Shown in pieces: positions 1 through 6,571 of a stretch of 64,000 nucleotides of DNA. Position 1 is the stretch's first letter. Every line of letters begins with the position of its first letter. The stretch comes from Planomonospora sp. ID67723 (lineage in GTDB: Bacteria > Actinomycetota > Actinomycetes > Streptosporangiales > Streptosporangiaceae): positions 1,116,001-1,180,000 of the forward strand of contig NZ_JABTEZ010000002.1 of NCBI RefSeq assembly GCF_015711605.1, read 5' to 3'. A program made the translations under genes and the position numbers. The notes under the pieces are model-generated. The model was given only the letters and a program-made list of their open reading frames with translations, did no database searches and was not told where the DNA came from.

Positions 1-419
1 CGGGGGAACGGGTTGAGCGCGTAGAAGCCGTCGGAGAAGCCCTGCCGTCCGTCGGAGCCGCCGAAGACGTCCTTGAAGGCGACTGAGCGGAAGACGAGGC
101 GGACGATCTCGGCGGCGGCGATGGTGACGATCGCCAGGTAGTCCGCGCGCAGTTGCAGGGTGGGGATGCCCAGCAGGAAGGCGAGGATCACGGTGGCGAT
201 CAGGCCGATGACGATGCCGAGCCAGAAGGGCAGCCCGAAGGTGGCCACGGTGACGGCCAGGCCGTAGGCGGCGACGCCGAGGAAGGCCGCCTGACCGAAG
301 TTGAGCAGGCCGGTGTAGCCGAATTGGATGTTGATGCCGATGGCGGCGAGGGCGTAGACGACCGTCTCGAGGCCGATGGCGGCCTCGACGGTGGTTACGA
401 AGATCGTTGTCCAGTCCAT
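1..419 (-). CDS. livM: Branched-chain amino acid ABC transporter permease LivM (partial, C-terminus beyond left edge)
   Basis: Inner-membrane permease of a high-affinity branched-chain amino acid (or related amide) importer; partner of the LivH protein encoded just upstream. About 139 residues are present, from an ATG at 419 reading leftward off the window. The protein starts directly with hydrophobic helices and contains the family pattern NIQFGYTGLLNFGQAAFLG followed by the LQLRADYLAIVTIAAAEIVR segment typical of the BPD_transp_2 family. It lies 15 nt downstream of livH on the same strand, so the two are co-transcribed. Substrate cannot be decided from sequence. Confidence 0.93.
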   Translation of the reverse strand, partial: MDWTTIFVTTVEAAIGLETVVYALAAIGINIQFGYTGLLNFGQAAFLGVAAYGLAVTVATFGLPFWLGIVIGLIATVILAFLLGIPTLQLRADYLAIVTIAAAEIVRLVFRSVAFKDVFGGSDGRQGFSDGFYALNPFP

Positions 420-434
420 GGTGGTTCTCCCCCG

Positions 435-1730
435 TCAGCCGATGCGCTCGCGGCGGCCGAGGATGCCCTGCGGCCGGAAAAGGAGGACGATGATGAGCAC
501 GCCGAGCGCGCCGACGCTCTTCAGCTCCGGCGGTATCCACAGCGTGGAGACCTGGACGAACAGGCCGACCACCAGGGAGCCGACGAGCGCGCCGAAGGCG
601 GTGCCCAGACCGCCGAGGACGACGCCGGCGAAGATGAGCAGCAGGATCTCCTGGCCCATCGTGTACTTCAGGCTCTGCGACAGGGCGAGCATGACGCCGG
701 CCAGGGCCGCGAGCGCGCCGCCGGCGGTCCAGATGATGCGGATCACCTGGTCCACGTTGATGCCGGAGGAGGCGGCGAGCGCGGGGTTGTCGGCGACGGC
801 TCGGGCCGCCTTGCCGGTGCGGGTCTTGAGCAGGGCGATGCCGACGAAGATCAGGACGGCCAGCTCGATGGCCATCACGATGAAGTTCTTGGGCGCGGCG
901 ATGATCGGCCCGACCTGGATGCCCGGCTGGGCGTTGTACTCGGTGTACTGCTCGGTCTCACCGCCGAACAGGAACAGGAACAGGAAGCGCAGGAACAGCG
1001 CCACGCCGATCGAGATGATCATCATGGCGATCAGTCCGCTGCCGCGGTTGCGCAGCCAGCCCCAGAAGAGCCTGTCCTGGAGGTAGCCGAGGATGCCGCC
1101 GAGGATGACGGCGATGAAGGCGGCGGGGATGACGCCCAGGCCGAAGCCGACGTTGACCATGTAGGCCAGCAGGGCGCCGAGGGTGACCAGTTCGCCGTGG
1201 GCGAAGTTGGTCAGGCCGGTGGTGCCGAAGATGAGGGAGAGGCCCATGGCGGCCAGGGCGATGACCAGCCCGAGGTTGATGCCCTCGAAGATGAGCTGGG
1301 GGGCCCTGCCCCACATGGAGGGCTCCGTCGGGGCCGGCGTGGCGCCGGTCTCCTTGCCGCCCTGGCCCGACGGGACGAGGGCGAACAGCACGTTGGAGAC
1401 GTTGCTCTCGTAGACGGTGGGAGTGCGCTTGTTGTTACCGTCCCTGACCTGAACGCCCGGGGGGAGCGTGCTGGTGTCCAGGGTGACCTGGTACTTGCCG
1501 GCTTCGGGGACGGAGATCGTCCACTCGCCCTGAGCGTTGCTCGTGGCTTCTCCGACGGGGTCGCCGTTTTCGGCGGCGACGGCAATTTTCACGCCGTTCA
1601 CTGGCTGGCCTTGGAATTTGAGTGTGCCCTTCAGGCCCTCGCCCTCTGCCCACGCGGTGGTCGGGCCGGCGGCGAGCAGGAAGATGAGTCCACCCAGGAA
1701 GGCCGTGAACGCGATCACGGCTCTGCGCAA
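435..1730 (-). CDS. livH: LivH-type permease with N-terminal signal peptide and exported beta-sandwich domain
   Basis: First permease of the branched-chain amino acid ABC importer; 431 residues against roughly 290 for ordinary LivH. I place the start at a TTG (1730) because a GAGGGAG Shine-Dalgarno lies 5 nt upstream and the first 28 residues form a good signal peptide ending AWA. Open frame upstream of this is low-complexity and not protein-like. Residues about 30-120 resemble a carboxypeptidase-regulatory or prealbumin-like domain (GTLKFQGQPVNGVKIAV, later GEWTISVPEAGKYQVTL). After a Thr/Pro linker, the multi-helix permease starts near residue 144 and includes the family motif GTTGLTNFAHGELVTLGA. 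The extra domain should sit outside the membrane, perhaps near the binding protein; that role is inference. Confidence 0.88.
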   Translation of the reverse strand: MRRAVIAFTAFLGGLIFLLAAGPTTAWAEGEGLKGTLKFQGQPVNGVKIAVAAENGDPVGEATSNAQGEWTISVPEAGKYQVTLDTSTLPPGVQVRDGNNKRTPTVYESNVSNVLFALVPSGQGGKETGATPAPTEPSMWGRAPQLIFEGINLGLVIALAAMGLSLIFGTTGLTNFAHGELVTLGALLAYMVNVGFGLGVIPAAFIAVILGGILGYLQDRLFWGWLRNRGSGLIAMMIISIGVALFLRFLFLFLFGGETEQYTEYNAQPGIQVGPIIAAPKNFIVMAIELAVLIFVGIALLKTRTGKAARAVADNPALAASSGINVDQVIRIIWTAGGALAALAGVMLALSQSLKYTMGQEILLLIFAGVVLGGLGTAFGALVGSLVVGLFVQVSTLWIPPELKSVGALGVLIIVLLFRPQGILGRRERIG

Positions 1731-1836
1731 TGGTGCTCCCTCATTAAGGTCATGGCGGGTTCGTGACCCGGCGTCTTGGCACGGCGGCCGCGAGGAGGTT
1801 GCGGCGCCGTGGCCGGAGCTTAATGGGGGTCGCCCG

Positions 1837-1866
1837 TTTATAGTCCGTTCGTCACCAATCGGTGAC
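1837..1866 (-). promoter_or_regulatory. Candidate livH promoter with GTCAC-N6-GTGAC dyad
   Basis: On the minus strand a TATAAA (-10-like) at 1842-1837 is directly preceded by the dyad GTCAC-CGATTG-GTGAC (1866-1851), about 120 nt upstream of the livH start. The half-site spacing resembles the actinobacterial GlnR box (gTnAC-N6-GaAAc), but the second half-site matches only partly. No good -35 is visible. Confidence 0.4.
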
Positions 1867-2352
1867 CATGGTGTTTCCCTGACGTGAGCATAACTGCCCT
1901 GGTCAGAGGCGACAAACCGGGCGACTGGGCGCGTCGGCAGGTGCATCGAATGATGGGATGTCCGGGTTTTAGGCTCATCCGAAGGAAGTTGTGACGGGCC
2001 GGACGTCCATTCCGGGGATGCCTGAGCCGTCTCGGCGCGCTCGCCCGCACCCGCCGGGCGCCCGCCCTGCTCCATGTGCCCCTTTTGCCGGAAATTTGGT
2101 GAGATGGAGGGATGGGTGATGGTGCACGATCTTTTCAAATCTGTTTCACCTGGCCGTATGCCCATGAGGGTGAGTGCGCGGTCGATGTCATGGCTCATTG
2201 ATCATTTATCAGACATGTCCCTGACCCCGCCGGATGGACGCGGCGAGCCAGGAGAGACGTTACGGAACGCAGCCGTGTTCTGGACCGTGCTGCGGGCGTG
2301 CGGTCCGGCGGCGAGACGTCCTCCGGCCCCGGGCGGCCGCTGCACGCCGAAG
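1867..2352. other. Intergenic region without convincing gene
   Basis: Between the liv promoter region and the terminator of the signal peptidase operon. Open frames on both strands are short, Arg/Pro/Ser-rich and lack ribosome binding sites or recognisable folds. I see no RNA gene. The stretch 2100-2220 is somewhat less GC-rich than the surroundings. Confidence 0.5.
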
Positions 2353-2383
2353 CCCCCGACCGGTTCGTCGAGCCGGTCGGGGG
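2353..2383 (-). terminator. Hairpin terminator downstream of the signal peptidase gene
   Basis: Perfect 11-bp stem CCCCCGACCGG / CCGGTCGGGGG with a 9-nt loop, no T tract. It lies about 155 nt past the stop of the S26 peptidase gene and so probably ends the leftward ABC-MauE-peptidase transcript. Confidence 0.65.
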
Positions 2384-2538
2384 CACGGTTGAAGATCAGG
2401 CCGAGGGCTTCCGGCTCAGGCCGTACCGCCCCGGCCTCTTCGCCGCTCCGTTCCGCCCGGCGCCAGGTGACCGCTGTGCGGGCATGCCTCCGTGCGGGCG
2501 GCTCAGGCGGGCGGGCTGCTGCGCGGGTTCCGGCGGCG

Positions 2539-3102
2539 TCACGTCTTTGCCGGCGGATCGGAACGGACCCGTGACGGGGACTCCGCATCCCCGCCGGTGA
2601 TCGCTCGGAAGAGACGACCGCGGCACACGGCCGGAGGGCGCAGGGCCGTGCCGATGACCGTGTCGATGCCGTAGAACCCGGTCATGAGGGAATCCACGCT
2701 GTAGCGGGGATTGTCACCACGGATGATGATCTTCCCTTCCGGTACGGGTGACCCCGCGGGCGTCCCCGTGCTGCGTTCGAACTCCGCGGGCACCGGATCG
2801 CCGGGCACGGCGATCACCCTCTTGATGAGGAGCGGCGCCGTACCCGGCGGGTCGTGAAACCCGTTCCCCGGGACGGCGCCTCCGGCGGTGCCGGGGCCTC
2901 TCAGCAGCACCAGGGCTCCCGGCCGGAGTCCGCGGCCCGGACGACGCCGGATGAGCACTCTCTGGCCCGGCCGGAGCGTCGGCTCCATGCTCCGGCCGTT
3001 CACGCTCACCGCGAACACCCGGCCGGTCAGCACCGCCAGGAGCGCGCACACCAGCAGGAGACCGGCCGCCGACAGCACGCCGACGACGATCACACCGAGC
3101 AT
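2539..3102 (-). CDS. S26 family signal peptidase
   Basis: Membrane-anchored serine/lysine signal peptidase of 187 residues that cleaves exported precursors outside the membrane. One N-terminal TM helix (about residues 3-27) is followed by the catalytic serine box NGRSMEPT (Ser38) and the lysine box LIKRVIAVPGD (Lys94), then the conserved GDNPRYSVDS region. It is shorter than housekeeping LepB and lies outside a rplS/rnhB context, so it is probably a dedicated processing enzyme. It follows the MauE-type gene by 7 nt and is the last gene of the leftward operon. The ABC exporter upstream suggests a secreted peptide as substrate, but I find no precursor gene. Confidence 0.9.
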   Translation of the reverse strand: MLGVIVVGVLSAAGLLLVCALLAVLTGRVFAVSVNGRSMEPTLRPGQRVLIRRRPGRGLRPGALVLLRGPGTAGGAVPGNGFHDPPGTAPLLIKRVIAVPGDPVPAEFERSTGTPAGSPVPEGKIIIRGDNPRYSVDSLMTGFYGIDTVIGTALRPPAVCRGRLFRAITGGDAESPSRVRSDPPAKT

Positions 3103-3109
3103 GTCCCGT

Positions 3110-3682
3110 TCACCGCACGCTTTCCCGGCGCTTTCCCGGCGGCCCGGCGACGAGGGCCGCCAGGTCGTCGAAACGGACGATGAGCGTCCCGGCGGCGAAC
3201 GCGGCGCTCAGGGCGATGGCCACGCCGGCGATCTCATAGGTTCCGCCGGGCCGGGCGAGTGCCCAGCCGCCTGCCGTGACGGCCAGCAGCAGGCCGTTGC
3301 GGAGCAGGTGACGGCGGCTCATGGGCGCCCCGGACGGTCCGAAACAGGCGCACCGCACGGTCACCTCGCGCCGGACGGTGCGCCAGATCACCGCGGTGAA
3401 GGTCAGCACCATGCCCGCCGCGAGCGCGTAGCCGGCTTGTGCGGAGGGCGCCGCGACCAGTGACGCCGCGATCAGTGACGCCGCGATCAGTGACGCCGCG
3501 GTCAGGGCTTCTGCGGCGGTGACGGCCACGGCTGCCGGAGGCGCCCACCGGGCGGTGATCCCGAGGTCGGTCAGGGACCGGGTGAAGGACCGCCACGAGG
3601 CCGTGTTCCTGGCCTTGCCCGCCACCGACACGGTGAAGACGAGGGCCAGAAGCGCCCGGCACGACAGCTCCAGGTAGTGCAT
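3110..3682 (-). CDS. MauE/DoxX-like redox-associated membrane protein
   Basis: Four-helix membrane protein of 190 residues resembling MauE (methylamine utilisation) and DoxX-like proteins, which typically act with a periplasmic thioredoxin-fold partner in disulfide formation or electron transfer. The N-terminus LLALVFTVSVAGKARN and the segment with two close cysteines (RCACFGPSG, just after a basic VRREVTV stretch) fit the family. I chose the ATG at 3682 because GAGGAG lies 6 nt upstream; the ATG at 3688 would overlap that site. A tandem 15-bp repeat makes the run ASLIAASLIAASLVAA in helix 2 or 3. A redoxin remnant upstream of the neighbouring ABC gene is the expected partner and is now broken. 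Confidence 0.8.
   Translation of the reverse strand: MHYLELSCRALLALVFTVSVAGKARNTASWRSFTRSLTDLGITARWAPPAAVAVTAAEALTAASLIAASLIAASLVAAPSAQAGYALAAGMVLTFTAVIWRTVRREVTVRCACFGPSGAPMSRRHLLRNGLLLAVTAGGWALARPGGTYEIAGVAIALSAAFAAGTLIVRFDDLAALVAGPPGKRRESVR
3453..3497 (-). repeat. Three in-frame 15-bp tandem repeats inside the MauE-like gene
   Basis: Units GCGACCAGTGACGCC, GCGATCAGTGACGCC, GCGATCAGTGACGCC (plus-strand sense), followed by a decayed fourth copy. They encode repeated AASLI pentapeptides within a membrane helix. Confidence 0.85.
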
Positions 3683-3692
3683 GACCATCTCC

Positions 3693-5588
3693 TCAACGTG
3701 ACCCGGTATCGCTCATGCCGAGACTGGCGGCCGGCTCGGTGTATCCCTCGGCCTGGAGGGAGAAGAGCCGGGCGTACTCGCCCTCCGCCGCCATGAGGCC
3801 GGTGTGGCTTCCCCGCTCGGCGATGCGCCCGTCCACCAGGACCACGATGAGGTCGGCGTCCCGCAGAGTGTTCATGCGGTGCGAGATCAGCACGCTGGTC
3901 CGGCCGGACCGGTGCCGCCTCAGGATCGAGTGGAGCCGGTACTCGGCGGCGGCGTCCAGGCCCGAGCTGGGTTCGTCGAGGATCAGCAGGTCGCGCCGTC
4001 CGCGGAAGAACGCGCGGGCGACGGCCAGGCGCTGCCACTGCCCGGTGGAAAGGGTGAAGCCGGAGGCCGGGGAGGAGAGCTCGCCGGCCGGACCGCCGTC
4101 GGTCGCCTCGGCGGAGGGGGGCGGTTCCGGCTCGGCGGCGAACGACCGGCTCAGCATGGTGTCGTATCCCCCCGGAAGGGCCGCGAGGGTCCGGTGGATC
4201 CCCGCGACGTCCGCCGCCCGGGCCAGAGCCGCCCGGTCGCCGAGCGCGTCGACGTCCCCCAGGCCGATGTTCTCGGCGGCGGTCATGTCGTACTGCATGA
4301 AGTCCTGGAAGACGGCGGAGACACGGGCCCGCAGGGAGTGCGGGTCCATGGTCCGCAGGTCGACGCCGTCCCACAGGATCGCCCCGCGCGTGGGGTCGTA
4401 GAACCGGCACAGGAGCTTGACCAGAGTGCTCTTGCCGGCGCCGTTGCGGCCGACCAGCGCCAGGGCCGAGCCGTGGGGGATGAACAGGTCCACCCCGCGC
4501 AGGATCCAGTCATGCTCGTCGGAGTAGCGGAACCACACGTCGCGCAGCTCGATGCCGCTTCGCAGGGGCGGGGCCTGCCGGGCGGGGACCGGGACCGGCA
4601 GATCGGTCTCGGCCTCGGTGAGCTCCAGGTAGTGGCCGAACATCAGCAGCGCCTGGCGTGTGGCCGCGTAGTGCTGGACGAGCTGCGACAGGGCGGTCTG
4701 GGTCCCGGCCAGGGACGCCACCAGCATCGACACGTCGCCCAGCGACAGGGTGCCGCTGCGGGCGGCGAGCACGGTCCAGACGAGGCCCAGCCCGGCGACT
4801 CCCGCCGAGACGAACGACAACCCGCTCTGCGTGGTGAACTGCTTGCGGTCCAGCCTGTGCTCGGCCTCGTTGGCGGCCGTCCGCTCGGCGGATATGCGCT
4901 CGCGCATGAAGGCGGAGAAGCCGAAGAGCCTGGCCTCCTTGGCCGGCTGGCTGTCGGTCAGCAACCGGCTGAAGAACATCTCGCGCCGCATCATCGGGCT
5001 GATCCTGGCCATCATCCCGACCTTCTCGCGTGCCAGCGAGTTCTCGGCGACCAGCGCCGGAAGGGTCGACACGGCGACGATCAGCGCCAGCACCGGATTG
5101 ATGAAGACCAGGGAGCCGGCGAAACCGGCGAGCACCAGGACTCCCTGCGCTCCCTGGAGCAGCCCGTTGACGACGTTCCCGGGCGAGGTCGAGCCCGCCT
5201 CCTCGGCGAGCCGGAGCCTGTCGTGGAACTCGGGCCGCTCGAACGGGGCGATGCCGACGAACCGCTCCACCGCGCGGAAGAGGAGGTTCTTGCTGGCCAG
5301 CCCGATGCGCCGGTGCGTCTCGGCGCGCAGGAACTCCGCCGCGTGCTGGGCTATGGAGAACAGGACTCCGGCGCAGGCCAGCGCGGCGGCCAGGCCCAGG
5401 AGGGCGCCCTCCTCCGCCCCGCGGACCAGGCCGTCCAGCGCGGCCTTCGTCAGCCAGGCGACCAGCACCGGGAGGCCCGCCGCGACCACGGTGAAGACCG
5501 TGTAGGACAGCAGCAGGACGGGGGCGGCGCGCCAGCCGAGCGAGACGGCCCTGCCCGCCGTGCTCAGCGGGAGCGTGCGGCGGCTCAT
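3693..5588 (-). CDS. ABC transporter, fused permease and ATPase (exporter type)
   Basis: Half-size exporter of 631 residues: N-terminal six-helix transmembrane domain (about 1-330) and a C-terminal nucleotide-binding domain. The NBD carries Walker A GRNGAGKST, Q-loop VFQDFMQY, an LSTGQ variant of the LSGGQ signature, Walker B LLILDEPSSGLDA and the switch His in LISHRMN. A Pro/Glu/Ala-rich insert of about 35 residues lies just before the signature. Start is the ATG at 5588, which overlaps the redoxin-remnant stop by 4 nt (ATGA); the open frame further upstream is the redoxin/SARP DNA read out of frame. Nearby signal peptidase and MauE genes suggest export of a small peptide, though multidrug or lipid export cannot be excluded. 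Confidence 0.88.
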   Translation of the reverse strand: MSRRTLPLSTAGRAVSLGWRAAPVLLLSYTVFTVVAAGLPVLVAWLTKAALDGLVRGAEEGALLGLAAALACAGVLFSIAQHAAEFLRAETHRRIGLASKNLLFRAVERFVGIAPFERPEFHDRLRLAEEAGSTSPGNVVNGLLQGAQGVLVLAGFAGSLVFINPVLALIVAVSTLPALVAENSLAREKVGMMARISPMMRREMFFSRLLTDSQPAKEARLFGFSAFMRERISAERTAANEAEHRLDRKQFTTQSGLSFVSAGVAGLGLVWTVLAARSGTLSLGDVSMLVASLAGTQTALSQLVQHYAATRQALLMFGHYLELTEAETDLPVPVPARQAPPLRSGIELRDVWFRYSDEHDWILRGVDLFIPHGSALALVGRNGAGKSTLVKLLCRFYDPTRGAILWDGVDLRTMDPHSLRARVSAVFQDFMQYDMTAAENIGLGDVDALGDRAALARAADVAGIHRTLAALPGGYDTMLSRSFAAEPEPPPSAEATDGGPAGELSSPASGFTLSTGQWQRLAVARAFFRGRRDLLILDEPSSGLDAAAEYRLHSILRRHRSGRTSVLISHRMNTLRDADLIVVLVDGRIAERGSHTGLMAAEGEYARLFSLQAEGYTEPAASLGMSDTGSR

Positions 5589-5785
5589 GCCCGGGAGACC
5601 TGGCTGACGAGCACCTGTTCCATCCTGCCGCCGCTGGCGAGGACCACGCCGAGCTCGTCGACCACGCACATCGCGGGGATGGAGTCCACCCGGAAGGCGG
5701 TCATGATGGAACCGCCGTTGCGCTCGACCACCACTTTCGAGACCGCTTCGAGATCGTCCACCAGCGCCGAACCGCGAGCCACCGC
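5585..5785 (-). pseudogene. C-terminal remnant of a thioredoxin-fold (TlpA/MauD-like) redoxin
   Basis: Only about the last 65 residues of a redoxin remain, including the cis-proline loop of the thioredoxin fold (AFRVDSIPAMCVVDE) and the following strand GVVLASGG. The CxxC active site and signal or anchor sequence are missing. The upstream boundary (about 5770-5795) is where the sequence turns into SARP-coding DNA in another frame. The remnant stop still overlaps the ABC exporter start by 4 nt, so it was once the leading gene of the redoxin-ABC-MauE-peptidase operon. A GTG-initiated 70-residue frame exists (5797), but it is unlikely to be functional. Confidence 0.7.
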
Positions 5786-6264
5786 TCCGTGACGCACAGT
5801 CGTCGCTCCTCCAGCCGGGCGACCTCCGCCTGCAGCAACGGCCCGAGCGACAGCCCCTCGAGGGGTGCGCCACGCCAGATCCGCAGCGCCGCGTGGAAGC
5901 GGTCGGCCGCCGCGTCGAGCTCGCCCCTGTCCAGGAGCTCGGCGCCCAGCGCGGCCGTCTTCTCGAAGCGGAGAAGGTCCAGCTCGTCGGTTCCGACGTT
6001 CAGGCGGTAACCCGAGGGCTCCGTCACCAGCCGCGCCCCCGCGGGGGCGAGCGCGTGGCGCAGCCCCGCGACGTGGGTGCGCAGATTGGAACGTATGGAG
6101 GCGGGCGCCCGCTCCCAGATCGATTCGGCCAGGTGGTCGACACCGGCCACGTCGTTGGCCCGCAGCAGGAGTGCGGCCAGCAGAGCCCGCTGCCGCGATC
6201 CGCCGAGCGGGATGGTCTCGCCCGCGTGCGCTACCTCCAGCGCACCCAGGATGCGGAATTCCAC
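5701..6264 (-). pseudogene. Truncated SARP-family transcriptional regulator (N-terminal fragment)
   Basis: From a GTG at 6264 (GGAGG 4 nt upstream) the frame encodes the OmpR-like winged-helix domain (EFRILGALEVAHAGETIPLG, then the RALLAALLLRAN helix) and the first helices of a bacterial transcriptional activation domain (AALRIWRGAPLEGL). SARP similarity ends near LEERRLCVTERW; the remaining 20-odd residues are redoxin DNA read out of frame, stopping at 5701. A deletion therefore joined a SARP 5' part to a redoxin 3' part. The 187-residue product keeps the DNA-binding domain but loses most of the activation domain. It is divergent from the intact SARP at 6572. Confidence 0.75.
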
Positions 6265-6479
6265 GCCACCTCCGGTCGATGCTCTCGGAACCCGTCTTCG
6301 GCCGGTTCTCCCGACCGCGATCGCCTGCCGGGGGCAGGCAGGCGCCATCGTGGTCATTGCCGCTGGCGGGTCACTGGTGCGTCGCTGGCGCCCGGCCCGC
6401 GGACGCCGGCGGGAGAACGGGAAGGATCGGAGAGGCGACACTTGTGGGTCATGATCGACTATGAAATGTTTGATCGCGT

Positions 6480-6509
6480 CGCCCTGCTGCGCACACGGGC
6501 AGCAGGGCG
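6480..6509. promoter_or_regulatory. Perfect 11-bp inverted repeat between divergent SARP genes
   Basis: CGCCCTGCTGC, 8-nt spacer, GCAGCAGGGCG, ending 62 nt before the GTG of the 948-residue SARP. It could be a regulator operator or a leader hairpin; the region 6265-6571 otherwise holds only the divergent promoters, which I cannot place exactly. Confidence 0.5.
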
Positions 6510-6571
6510 CCGACAAGCCGATGGTCGAATGTGGGGGCATCGCCCCCGGGCGGTAGGCGACGGGAGGTCCG

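Noticed and set aside
153-1766. 537-codon plus-strand frame opposite the liv genes
   Set aside because: Low-complexity Asp/Glu/Gly/Ala sequence, the reverse of livM/livH; no binding site.
1731-2198. N-terminal extension of LivH by 156 residues
   Set aside because: The extension is Arg/Pro/Ser-rich, has no ribosome binding site, and crosses the promoter dyad; the TTG at 1730 starts a proper signal peptide.
2195-2626. Peptide precursor gene downstream of the signal peptidase
   Set aside because: Small frames exist on both strands but lack leader or Cys/Ser/Thr core patterns, ribosome binding sites and hydrophobic signals, and they overlap the terminator.
5589-5873. 95-residue extension of the ABC exporter
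   Set aside because: It is redoxin and SARP DNA read in the wrong frame; the ATG at 5588 overlaps the redoxin stop as expected in an operon.
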